Origin: Siphonodentalium dalli
Lineage: Eukaryota > Mollusca > Scaphopoda > Gadilida > Siphonodentaliidae
DNA length: 64,000 nt
NCBI GenBank assembly: GCA_032622095.1
Contig: CP136064.1
Coordinates: forward strand, 185,488,209 to 185,552,208
Direction: 5' to 3'
Position numbers and translations under genes: made by a program. This document shows positions 1-12,900 of the stretch, piece by piece; within the stretch, counting starts at the first letter, position 1; each line of letters begins with the position of its first letter. The notes beneath the pieces are model-generated. The model ran no database searches, was not told where the DNA came from, and saw only the letters and a program-made list of their open reading frames with translations.

Positions 1-91
1 ATAATAAAAATCTCTGGAAGTTAAATGAATTTATTTCTCTCCAAACTTCTGAATTTTCTGCAAAGTACTTTATAAAGCTTATATATATATA

Positions 92-832
92 ATAACGAAC
101 CAAAGCCGGACGCTTTGTTATTTATGAGTGCAAGTAGCTAGTCTATAATGAATTTCTAACAGGTCTACTCACTCTATTGGATCAAATTATCTGACCTATA
201 TAGCTCTCCGTCAGAGGCGGACAGTTTTGCGAGGTGCCTCATCGTGACAGCCACAACACGATCTACATGTATCTCAAACGCTTTATTTTCCAACTGATGC
301 ACAGCAGTTGATCAATACTGCATGGTGCTGTAGAGACTATATACTGTGCGACAGGAAATAACATAATATTTAATATTGATTTAATTATTATCACAAGTCT
401 GTATAGTATGTACATGCTTCTGTTAATCCATATATATCCTAATTTCTTGAATAGAATGAAGTCACATACTTATGAAAAAAGCAGAAGATACATTCAGTTC
501 CACTCGAATTCGGTCAATGGGGAAACTTACATGATGACGTTGTTTGTCGACTGTCATTGAAATCGACATGATGACATGTTATGAATGAAATGAACATATT
601 GAAATGGACGATTCTCCATCTGGCCTGAGTATCTCAAGCGGAGAGCTCCCCCAGCACGCCAAGTAATATAATGGTTAGGTCCAGTTCCATTCTAGACAAC
701 ATACATGTATATCACTATTTATAAATGCATGTGAATCTTATTTGGTGGGAATCTATACAGTGATCTTGATCAGAATTGTTTTAGACGCTACAAATACCCT
801 AATGTGAGTGGTTAAGCTTTGGTTCGTTAATT
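92..832. repeat. possible inverted-repeat element, 13-bp termini
   Basis: AACGAACCAAAGC at 94-106 is repeated in inverted orientation as GCTTTGGTTCGTT at 816-828. The interior is AT-rich with no coding potential. Two matched 13-mers at this spacing suggest a short transposon, but no target duplication is evident. The rest of 1-925 holds nothing I recognise. Confidence 0.3.
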
Positions 833-925
833 ACGCTAGCGTATGATCATATTAGTAATACTGTAGGTATTCGTGAAATTTATGGATATACTTGACCAGG
901 CTGTTCACTTCATTTTATGTTTCAG

Positions 926-964
926 GCACTGGAAAACTTTGGAGAGGATGATGATTTCATGAAG
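926..964 (+). CDS. exon 1 (micro-exon, tentative)
   Basis: A 39-bp exon of 13 codons reading ALENFGEDDDFMK, phase 0 at both ends. The acceptor is tttatgtttcag and the donor AAG/GTTGGT. It is acidic and in phase with exon 2, but so short that chance is possible. No upstream ATG exon was found in 1-925. Confidence 0.5.
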
Positions 965-3900
965 GTTGGTAGATATTTACATTGTATTTCAAGTACAAGT
1001 GTCGTTGATATGATACAACATGCAATCCAATATGTAAACCAAATGTTAGATAATGTAACTGCTGTTTTCAAGACTACTTTAAGATATGTTAAAAAAAACA
1101 TTCTTCAATCAGAGATTTACCATTTTTCGGAAAAATGCAAAATCTGCAGTTCTGCACACTTCAAAGGAGTGTGTGCTTGCAACAGATTTTATTGTAAAGG
1201 CCGAATTAATTGCAACAAGATAGCATCTATTTGATTACAAGCTGAAAATGCTCCAACAATGTGACAAAAATTAGCACATTTAGGAGATAAAATATGTTAA
1301 AGACATATTATACAACTGATAAGTTAGTATTCAGGTGCCATGCCAACTGGGGGAATGTAACATTCTAACCGAAAATCTGAAACAAATCGACCATACCACT
1401 CCATAGAAAACATTGTCAGAACTATGCTCAAATGTAAATATTTATTTCTTGATTCAGGACGTAACTATCGGAGATAAACTTACGAAACTGATCTTGCAAT
1501 CGAGAGTCACCGCATTTCATTAATATATCAGAATGACTGTATGTGTTGTCGATTTGGATATAGTACTTGTAGAATATAACTACTTTGAGGAAGATTATTC
1601 ACCATTTCTATTTGATCACCCTGCTGGAGTGTTTCACATCACTTTAAGATGCATGTTCAGGGATTTGAGCATGAACAGTTTGTGAACAATCGGGCTTGTC
1701 GTCAAGTTCAAAACTCGATTCCCCAAATATCAAACAAAAAAGCTTACATTTATCATTTTATCTCCATTGTAATTCTGTCCTCTGAAAAATTTTGTTCAAT
1801 AAACTGCATGAAAAGCACTTTATATCGACATTACATGCTATGAAGTGTGGTATCCTTTTTTCGATGTTCAAATCTCTGGGTATATTCCATGGGGATTACT
1901 CGGACCATCCAGTGCCAGATCAACTTCCTGTTAACTGTATCTATAATAAATAAAGTTCCGGTTGACTCGATTGCGCGACTACTGGCTACGGTGATGTATT
2001 TTACACTCATTGTCATTACACTATGCTCCTTTCAAAATTTGTTCTCATTATCAGCGGCCGATTCTGGTGAATCAATACCTAAAGTAATCAGCTCTAGGCC
2101 AATCAGAATGCGTGCTTCAGCAACAAATATTCAACTTGAATTACAAAAAGAAATTTTATAAATCTTTTCAAAATGATTTCAATTGAGAGGGGCACATCTG
2201 GGAATATGACATTCCGATATAATCGTGGTACTACATAGTGATCCAAATGATTAGTATAACATGATAGATATCCCTCTCCATAAATATGTGCATTATCAGC
2301 CTTTCATGCCCATGACAAGACTGGAGTAGAGCGAACTTTTTAAATATTTGCGCGTTTATCGAAGCATCGCAAATACATGTATTTTGCTGGGTCTATTTAA
2401 TTATATCCTTTAGACATATTTTTAGCCAAATGACTGAAAATTTGCTAATACTTATTATTTTTAGCAAATGGTAGCATGGACATTGTGATAAAGCCACTTC
2501 AATATGTTCATATATTCGTACAAGTATTAGATGTACCATACCTCAGATACATGTACCAGGTATACTGCCATTTTTATATGTTCTCACAATTTGATTATCA
2601 AATTGAAGTTGATTCCAAACAGTTAGGTTTTTCAATGAAAATAACTGTTTAATTGAAACTGTATACAGGCCTCAAAATATGGTGCTGCACATTTGCAGAA
2701 TGAGATCCCCAGAGGGTGAATTAATGAGGCTACCCTCCACAGTAGGCCAGCATCACTAAATTCACCCTCTGGGGACCTCATTCTGCTTAGGCCTCATCTA
2801 CTCTGGAAAGTATCTTTATCATCAAATTAACAATTTTTTTTTAGTTTCCTTAGAAACTTTATTTGAAAGTTTCTTTTTTAGTTTAGTTTCTCCTTATCCC
2901 CAAATTGGCCAACAACACAATGCATAATCGAGGTGCCCAATGGGTGCACATAAACATTTTCACCATCTGGGAACTTAAATCTGAATCTGGGTCTACCACA
3001 GGAGATGATGCCATGCAGAATGAGGTCCCCAGAGGATGGATTTGGTGATGCTAGCCTGCTGTGTGGGGTAGAGTTACTAAATTCACCCTCTGGGGACCCC
3101 ATTCTACAATTGACCTGAACCATATTTTGAGGCCTGAGTGTATATTCTTTTCAGGCTCTAAAGTCAAAAAAGGAGTTCAAGCCCACGAGCGTCACCCCAA
3201 ACTTTGATGTGTATGGTGACAAATCTGAGGTATGTCTGTCCGTGCATCCGCCCGGGTCCGGAAATGGTTTCCGGATGATAACTTTAGTTTCGGTTATTAG
3301 AACCAAAATACAGGTCAAGTTCGAATATGGGTTTGCTTCGCCCATTTTTGCGAGAGTTGTGGCCCTTTTTCGACTTGTTTACTTAGAAAATTTCTCACTT
3401 TTTCGGTTTCCGGATGATATCTCAAGTTTGGATCCTTTAATTGCAAATACCGTTTTTATGTGGATCAGTCATATCAAGATACAGGTGGAGTTCGAATTTG
3501 AGTTTGATCCGATGACTTTTTTCGACTTAGAAAATTCAATGTTTCTGGTTTTTTCTTTGGTTTCCGGATGATAACTCAAGTTTGGATTGTTTAATTGGAA
3601 TTTTTCTGGGTCGTTCATATCAAAATAGAGGTCAAGTTCGAATTTGAGTTTGATCCAAATATTTTTCCCAGAGTTATGGGCCTTTCGACTTTGAAAAGCA
3701 TTTTTTATAATTTTCTGTATGAGGGTACCTTCATGGTGTAATCAACTCCTCCTACAGTTTTGATCGTAGATATTTGAAACTTCAGAGTATTGTTACCCAC
3801 ATATTGGAGATGTGCAACATGTGTATAGATGACAGAAAAATTATTTCTTTACGGAATTATTAACCCTTTCGACTTAGAACATTTCAACATTTTTTTAATT

Positions 3901-6900
3901 TCTTTAACAAAGCAGTGTCCACTTGCCACGTTTTCAGGGGACACTGTGGTCGGCTGACCTTTTATTTACATTTCTCTTTAACCATTGGCTTTATAGGAGC
4001 TCTGGTAATCAGTGGTATCATTATATAGCAACATTGGTGATTGGTTTGTTTTTAGCTCACCTGAGATGAAGTCTCCGGTGGAGATTTTGTCATCACTCCT
4101 CGTCCGTCCACCCATCCGTCTGTCCAGAATCGTCTTCTTCTCCAGAACCATAAGACCAAATGGGTTCATATTTGGTGTGGATGTTCCCTAGGTGTCTCGC
4201 ATTCATATTTGTTCAAATGAGATCACCAGGTCAATTAGTTGCGAAACCAGGGCCATAACTCTATTCCTCCATAGTATTTCTTAGAACGACTTCTCAAAAA
4301 CCATTGGGCCGATATACATGTAGCTTATATTTTGTATGGAGGGGCCTTGGGTGACTGGGATTCAGATTTGTTCAAATGAGCTCACTGGAGCCAGGGACAT
4401 AACTTTAAAATAAAAAAATTATCAAAACAAAAAGCAAAAAAACAATTTTCAGATTGATCCCCTTGTTCAATTGAAAAAAAAATATTATACTAGTACATTT
4501 TTATTTTTAAAAAAAATTCATATATTTTTTTTTTTTTAGTTAAATTAATTTGTTTTAATTTAATTTAGATTTAACTCCTTACTCAATTTAACAAAATGTT
4601 TTTTTGTTTAAATTAAAACATAACACACCTGTTATGAAACACTTGCACTGTAATGCTATTGTCAATAAGCATGCCTTGTTTATCAGATTTAACAAATAAA
4701 TGGGGAGAAAGTGGGGTCATTAATGTTCAATTTAGATTTGAGATATAATCCAATGTGTTCTTAGCCTGGCTTGTGCACTGCACTGTAATGCTATTGTCAA
4801 TAAGCATGCCTTATTTATCAGATCTTATCTGACATGTTTGATAAACAAATAAATGGGGAGAATGTGGGGTCATTAATGTTCAATTTAGATTTGAGATAGA
4901 ATCCCATGACTTCTTAGCCTGGCTTGTAAACAAAGTAAATTTTGTCTTGAGTGAGTGAGATGGTGTCTGTATAAACCATTTAAATTATTATGTAGATTGA
5001 TTTGAATATCTGGGTAGTCAAAAGTGACTGAGATAGGGATTTAACACTTTTGCTTTCCAAGAGTTGACTTCCAACTTCTAAACCTATCCATTTGAAATCA
5101 CCAAACCATTGGATATGATAGTGAGAGCTCTTTGTATGATGTGCATAGGGCAGAGCTATGATTTTTAAAACTACCCCCACCCACCCCAAATACTTTTAAC
5201 CCCTTCTTAAGACAAATTAATTGAGCTTTTTTAATTCAAGTTGGGTACTGATATATGGATTCCTGTAATCATATTTTTGATAAATTATTAGTTGTAGATG
5301 TAACAGGTGTTACAATATTATGTATATACAAGCTGTTAACTCTTTAACTATAATGTGTGTAGATCTATTATGCTGATAATGTCAAGGAAAAAGTATCAGT
5401 GGTGCCAGCATATGAACCCTTCCCAAAATTTTGTAACTACTTTTGAAGAAAAGGAATTCACTTCAACTCTTAAAATATATCGTTTGAAATTACTAGATGA
5501 ATGGATCTCATAAATTGAGATTTACATTGGTTCAAATTGGGGCAGAATAGGGCAGAGATAAGGGATTTAACTCTCACTCATCGACCATACCTGTATCTAT
5601 GCTTATGCTGTTGAATTCAAGTTTGGTACTGGTATAATATTATATAGATTACTAATGACTTCTAAGCTGACAAGTTGGGATGGGGGGAGGGGGTATATGA
5701 TGGCAATGTTAGAAACAATGGGAGGGAGTGTAGAGGGTCATTGGGGTAAAAAATTTCAACAGTTGTCAAGTTCATGCCTGATACAACATTAGTTGTAAAT
5801 TGGATTTTCACACCAAGCATAGGTTAGAATTGTTCTCATAGTTTGATTTTCCAACCAGTATATTTTTAGACAAATTACAGTCAATATGTTTCTACTTCCT
5901 GTTAAACTGTTGGACCGAAATTCAAAATGACCACATTTTTTTACGGGGGATGCCAGGTTGGTCACAAATTTTAACTTTATGGGGTATATCAGGTTGGAAA
6001 TTTCCAAAAGTTGGAGAGCTTGATGTACCAATATTCCAACCTAACAGGGATGTGCAAAAGTAATTTTGTGAACAGGAATGTGGTCTGGTTGTCTTGATTA
6101 AAAAGAGTTGGGGGTTGAAGATTTGTCAGTGGTGTGCAATTAGAAATTTCAAGGTGAAGTCTTCAGAGTCCCAGTCTTCTCAGTCTTTGCAGTCAGGTGA
6201 GCGAGTACTCCACAGTCATTGACTGTCTTGTTTCAACAGTGACCACTGAGCTACCTTGTACTTGAAATGTGCAGTACCAGTCATGTTACTGCATGTAATT
6301 CCTGTGTAACTATATATATAACTTGTGATGTTATAGGAACTGCAGGTAATCAGATATTGAACTCTGTGAGATCACAGCGGTGTCTTTGAACATTGTAATT
6401 GCATGACTGCAGAAAATATTTGTCATTCAGGATACAATTTAAGGTGTTAAACAAGCAAACAATTCTATTGTTTATCAGAATCTTATTATTATGACGGTAG
6501 TACATGTATAGCATGGCTACATCTTGTGCAGTCCTATGTACAATTCAGGCGAAATAACACATGACCATGACTTGTACTTGTTAGAATTATAGCAAAGTGG
6601 ATTTCCGGTGAAAACCATCCAATATTTGTATAATAATGAGTTGATACAGACGCACCTGCATGATTTATTCCTGTTCACAGATCCAACAACCAAGGTAACT
6701 GAAAAGACATGACTTTGAGCTGGCTGGGTGCTCTTAATATATATACATCGTTATACCGCAGCCATAATTATTCATGGAACCACACCTAGGCAGCCATATA
6801 CCTACCTATATATTTACACCTGTAAATCTATGACCTAAATTCCAAATGACCCAAACTATAGTGTGGACTACTAAAATTTATGACTAGTGATGAACAGATT

Positions 6901-9900
6901 AACTGGAATGGCAATCAGCATTGGCCGATATTTGGATAATCGGTATAGAATCGGCATCGGCAAAAATAACATCTATACTTATGGTAATAATTCTTCATCT
7001 TGTTTCCAGCAAGTGAGAAAACTGTGAAAAGAATTAGGGGATAAACAATATAAGTTATGGAACGCTTAGTGGTAGGATATGGTGTCATGTGAGGCAAAGT
7101 GAGATCAATATTAGGCGAGGCCATAGGCCGAGCTGAGCGTAATGTAACGTTTTTATTTGCTCAACTTACTTTGTAAGTTTGAGCTATTGCCATGGGTTGG
7201 CGTCCGTCGTCCATGTGTGCGTCAACAATTTCCTTTGGCGCGGGCTACAGGTCGTATCTTTGGTCTGATCTTTATGAAATTTGTCATGAATGTTGACATT
7301 GAGATGTAGATTAATTTTGGGGTCATTTGGCCAAAAAACATTGCCACTGGTGGCCATCTTGGATTTCAAAATTAAATCCATTGGCACGGGCTACAGGCCG
7401 TACTGTTTGTGTGATCATCATAAAATTTGTCATGAATGTTGACTTTTACATGTCAATGGGAACGAGTCATTTTAGTATCTATCGGCCATAAAAACATGGC
7501 CGCTGGCGGCATCTTGGATTTTACTCTTTGAATCACTAAATCCTTTGACACATCCTACAGACCACATCCCTGATCCGATCATCACCAAACTTCATATGGA
7601 TCATCGGGGTGACCGCTAGATGGGAACGAGTCATTTTGGGGTCATTTGGCCAAAAACCATGGCCGCCGGCAGCCATATTGGATTTTACTCTTTGCATCAC
7701 TAAATACTTTGACACACCGTACATACCACATCCCTGATCTGATCATCACCAAACTTCATATGGGTCATCGGGGTGACCTCTAGATGGGAACGAGTCATTT
7801 TGGGGTCATTCGGCAAAAAAATATGGCCACCAATGGCCATTTTGGATTTTACTCTTTGTATGACTAAATATTTCTACAAAATCTTTTGCATCACTAAATC
7901 CTTTGGCACACCCTACAGACCACATCCCTGATCCGATCATTATGAAACTTTTCATGAATGTTGATATTGACATGTAGATGGGAACGAGTTATTTTGGGGG
8001 TCATTCAGCCAAAAAACATGGCCACTGGCAGCCATCTTGGATTTCAAAATTGACGCGGGCTACAGGTTCTACTTCCACCAATATTTATTTTTTGGTCTCT
8101 CTTCACATTTACATCTTGTCTTACTTAGACATTTCAATTAGCACCTTTCCTAATTCCTCCTTTTACTGTCAATCATTAAATTATTCCCCTACCTAAGTTG
8201 AGCTACAGTGTCATTGGCACTTTCATTATGTCAGTGGACAAATCCAGCATATCCCTTTAATTAATCGTCGCTATAATTTATTTTAATTTGGTATGTTAAA
8301 TGTGTCGTCTATGGCCATTAATTTATGTAACGCCACAGTGACACGCCATTAGCGTTGAACGTCAACGCATTGAGTCAATGGCTAATCACCAGAAGTAGCA
8401 TAACTTGTTGAGTCTTTAGAATTCCTCAAATACATCGCATGCAGGTTTTGGTACATGTTACTATGTCTTTAAATTCGCGGAAAATGATTTCCGACAGATA
8501 TCACCTTTCTTGGTGCCAAAATACACCAAAAATATCCCTGAGGTGACAGAGTTTTCTCAAAAACAAGATGGTGGATAAGCACCTAATATTGATTTCATAT
8601 GGGGTCACTGACCTAATATGGGTTAATATGCCATCACTATTTATTGACGCTGATTGGCTAATCGCAAGAGCTGACATAATAAACTGTCTTGTGTGATTTT
8701 GGGACGTTTATCTTGGGTTTTACGATGGAAATTTCAGTTTTACCAGCAATGTAAGGAGCCGATAAAACAAATATTATTCATTGGAAAATCCACTGATAAA
8801 TGTCCCAAAATTACACCAGGCAGCATGTTTATCCCCATTCTAATTCACGCCAACCGAAAAATCATGCCATAGTCCTGAGAATCTTCCAAAGAGTTGCTGA
8901 TCAGGACATTATTGAAAGTTTACTAACAATCCATTTCATGAAATTGTACTCCGCTCGATATAAAGATATAGTTCCATATTTCAAATATAAATAAAACAAG
9001 AAATCCAAAGGAATCCATGAAATCTATCGACTTGAATTAAACAGGTATATCATGACAATTTGACATCAGATACTAGTATGTATAAATTATAGTAATAAAT
9101 GCAGGTTTCATGGCCAAGGTATTGCACTACTGACAGGCCATTGATATTGCATTGCATCATGGTGAGTGTTAAAGTCATCAAAGGCCATAGCATAGTTAAC
9201 AACGGTTCGCTAATGTCCACTATCATTATGACATCATTCCGACATAGGGCCCGACGAAGCTTCGAGATTCGAATCTTACGTTCCGATTCGATTCGATTGG
9301 AAAGCTGTCTGGCAGTGATTCGGGATATTTTGAATCCTTGTATACAATTCCTTTATCACCGTGAATAGACTGCATTATCTATAAAATTGTTCATTATCTC
9401 CCCAATACTGAACCTGAGTCGCCTTCCGCGAACATCTGGGACCTCCGTGGTCCAATGTGTACAGGGTAAGTTGCTCAATAGCTCACTGCTCTTATATATA
9501 TTGGCCTCCACTCTGAAATTCTTACCAGAAAAGCCTATATTGCGTTACACAGCTCAATCAAATAATACGGTATAAATATTTTTTAATTTAAAATTTAAAA
9601 CGATATAGATATATTAAATAAACATTTTGGGCTCATTATGCCGTCTCCAAAACCGACCAACATCTTTAAACAGTATATATGTTATCCGGGAAATGGAATA
9701 TTGTTGTCCATTCAGCTTTCTGACAGACAGGCCCAAGTTGGGATACTATAGTTCCTGTAATCGCCTTGGCATATGCGCCATTCCCAAGTCACGATGCGCC
9801 ATATTGATATCGCGCATGCCTGCTGTGCGTGACAAGGTGAATCGTACATATGCAGAAGAGTTTGCTATTGCATTGACTCGAATCAGACTCCATTGACTCC

Positions 9901-12900
9901 AAAGTTCCAAATTGCTTACTTTTCACGAACTTCAACCACGCATAGTGGCAGTGGCACAAAATATGAAATGGTGTGCCATTCTCATATATTAAACTGTTTT
10001 AAACTGTGATTAAATATTGTTCATATCATCTCATATAAATTATGTTTAATAAACCTCCTTCGTAATCTGAGTTATCTCACTGACGTTATAAAATCATCGG
10101 ACATTTGCCCCATTTTACATGTACCTCCCACTGATCGGTACCGCGAATCTACTGAAGTGTTTGAAAAAGATTTGATTCGCGATTCGATTCGATTTCGAAT
10201 CATTATGATTTGATTTGAGATTCGATTCGATGTTGAAATTGCCGATTTGTCGGGCCCTATTTGGACATCCTACGATTGGTTTTGAAAGACTTGTTTAAAT
10301 TAAAACGGGTTGTTTGAATAATTTTCCGGTCATTCACGGAATCAAGCTGATGTTCGATTCACTCATACCTGACGAGTGCCATGGAAATTTGATTTACCTG
10401 TTATTAGGAGAGTGAATGAGTGAAGTAGAATGGTAAAATTAACAGTTGTTTTAGGTGTTATAAGTATCAGTCTATTTGAATAGATATAGGGTAGAAGTTA
10501 ATGTAACCATGCTGCTCAATACACTGTTTTAGAATCATTGACGGATCATATAATTCAATCCGTTTAGAAAATTAAGACTTCTATCGATCATTTAAATTAT
10601 ATTTGTTTTGACTGTCAAAGCGAATATAGTTTTATATGTATAGAATCGTTTGACCACGTGGCTGTAAATCTATTCTCGTTTTGAAATTAATTGCGCCCAA
10701 CATCTTTTCAACTAATTTAATTGTCAGGTATATAAACTAATAATGACCCTGCTTGGCACGCAATCACCGAGCTCGGGTCGTGTATAAGTAACGGGTGGGC
10801 ATACATACTTGTGATGTCACACATAATTTATAGTATACCGTGAAGGTGAAAATTTTGGTGAGAACACTTCTTCGAGAAAAAATTGGGTAACTTCCGGTAG
10901 TTGATGGTTGCACAAAAGGGCGGAATCAGCAATGAACCAAGGTGATGAAAAGAAAAAATTCTGCTTCACAACTTCCGATATGTGATCACGAACAATTGAA
11001 GTATTGAAGTTCTTATAAATAAATAGGTTTATATTGATCAGATCAAATTCATTTGTTAGCTTAACAAAAACCAGTTACGATGTCATGACATGTGTCATAA
11101 CGTCAAATTGTCGTTTGTCATTGCGGATCAGAATCCAGACAAGACTGCTCTTAATTGTCACATTGTCTCATGATAACTGATTTCGCCTCACTGGACTAGA
11201 CATTTAAACGCAGGTGAAACATGCTTCATTTCTACATGTTAAAAATCTAAGTCAAAAAGTGGATTCAATACCCCCCACCAAGGCACTGCTGCAGCCATTA
11301 CAGTGCTGCATTGAAAAAAATGGGATGCGATATGGGAGAAACATGCTTCATTTCTACCTGTTAAAAAATCTATGTCAAAAAGTGGATTCAAAACCCTTTG
11401 AAAGGACTGCTGCAGCCGCTACAGTGCTGCATTGAAAAAAATGGGACTCAATATTTGTAAAACATGCTTCATTTCTACCTGTTAAAAAATCTTAAGTCAA
11501 AAAGTGGATTCAAACCCCCCCCCAAAGCACTGCTGAAGCCGCTACAGCCCTATATTGAAAAAATGGGATGCAACATGGGTGAAACATGCTTTGTTTGTAC
11601 CTGTTAAAAATCTAAGTCAAAACGTGGATTCAAACCCCCCCCCTGCAAATCAGATCAGAACAAACGCTGACATTACGTTATGTGAAGGTACAGGTAGAAG
11701 CCTGCGCATGCGCAGATAAAATTTTGTTGGATACACTATATAATCGCCATTTGGAAGTCACAAATTGTCGCAGGCAAACTTAATTCTAATTCAATCATTG
11801 AGCTACCTAGCAGGTAAATCTAATTTCTGTGGTGCTGATTGGTCAGTGATCCAGGTGTAGCTGGCGTAAAATCATATGTTTTGACATACGTGTACGAGTG
11901 AATGAGTCAGAGGACTGCTCACTGATAATATAAAAATCTGATTTGTTGTGCAGTTCCTCCAGAAGTACTTTCATTCCTATGGGCAAATCTGTGAACAGCG
12001 GAAAATTTGAAGTATGCTTGACATGCACATCTGTTTAATTCAATATTGGAAAATTATTCAGACAGCCCATTTTAATTGAAACAGATCTTTAAAAAGTAAT
12101 CGAAGAATGTTGGAATGATGATGTAATTTACAGCGGAGATGATGTTTGCAAAAAGCGAACCATTGTTCAATATGCACCTTTGACCACTAAAGCAATTCAA
12201 GCAAATAGTTACCATTTGCAGTAATTAATCGGAAATATGCACTGGGAAATGGGTCTGTTCTATCTCAATTCTTGGTATGTTTATATAAAAAACATCTTGA
12301 TAAAACCTTTCCCTGACAGATTGAACATGAATGCAAAAGTTGCACGAGCTCTGTTTTGTGATCATGCACACCAGCCTAAGAAACGCAAAATTTACTTTGC
12401 TTGGCCTCAAGCCTGAATCTAGTGTGCCTGTCATTTGCAGAATGAGGTTCCCAGCGGGTGAATTTAGTGACACTAGCCCGAATAGTGGGCTAACATCACC
12501 AAATTCACCCTCTGGGGACCTCATTCTGGATGGCCGCATCTGTTATGGGAGACATAGACTCAGATTTGTGAATATTGTGATGTATACCCATTGGGAACCT
12601 CGATTATGCAATGTGTCTCTGCAATTTGGGGATATAGAGAAACTAAACTAAATAAGAAATAGAATCTATGTGAAGAAGTTTCTATAGAAATTTTATTATA
12701 AAGAAACTTTCCAGATAAGCAGTATGAGGTCCCCAGAGGGTGAATTTAGTGATGCTAGCCCACTATGCGGGATAGCGTCACTAAATTCACCCTCTGGGGA
12801 CCTCATTCTGCAAATGACAGGCACGCCAAACTCAGACTTGCTTGGCCCCAGAAAACTTGTCTGTTTTATAATAGTCACTATGATGACGTAGGTGATGGCT

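Noticed and set aside
1-925. Promoter and first exon of the gene
   Set aside because: No ATG exon with a suitable donor and no convincing core promoter could be supported; the 5' end is probably outside the window.
1458-1521. Possible exon DVTIGDKLTKLILQSR after ttgattcag
   Set aside because: The same sequence occurs inverted at about 44280 as a dispersed repeat, and no good donor follows.
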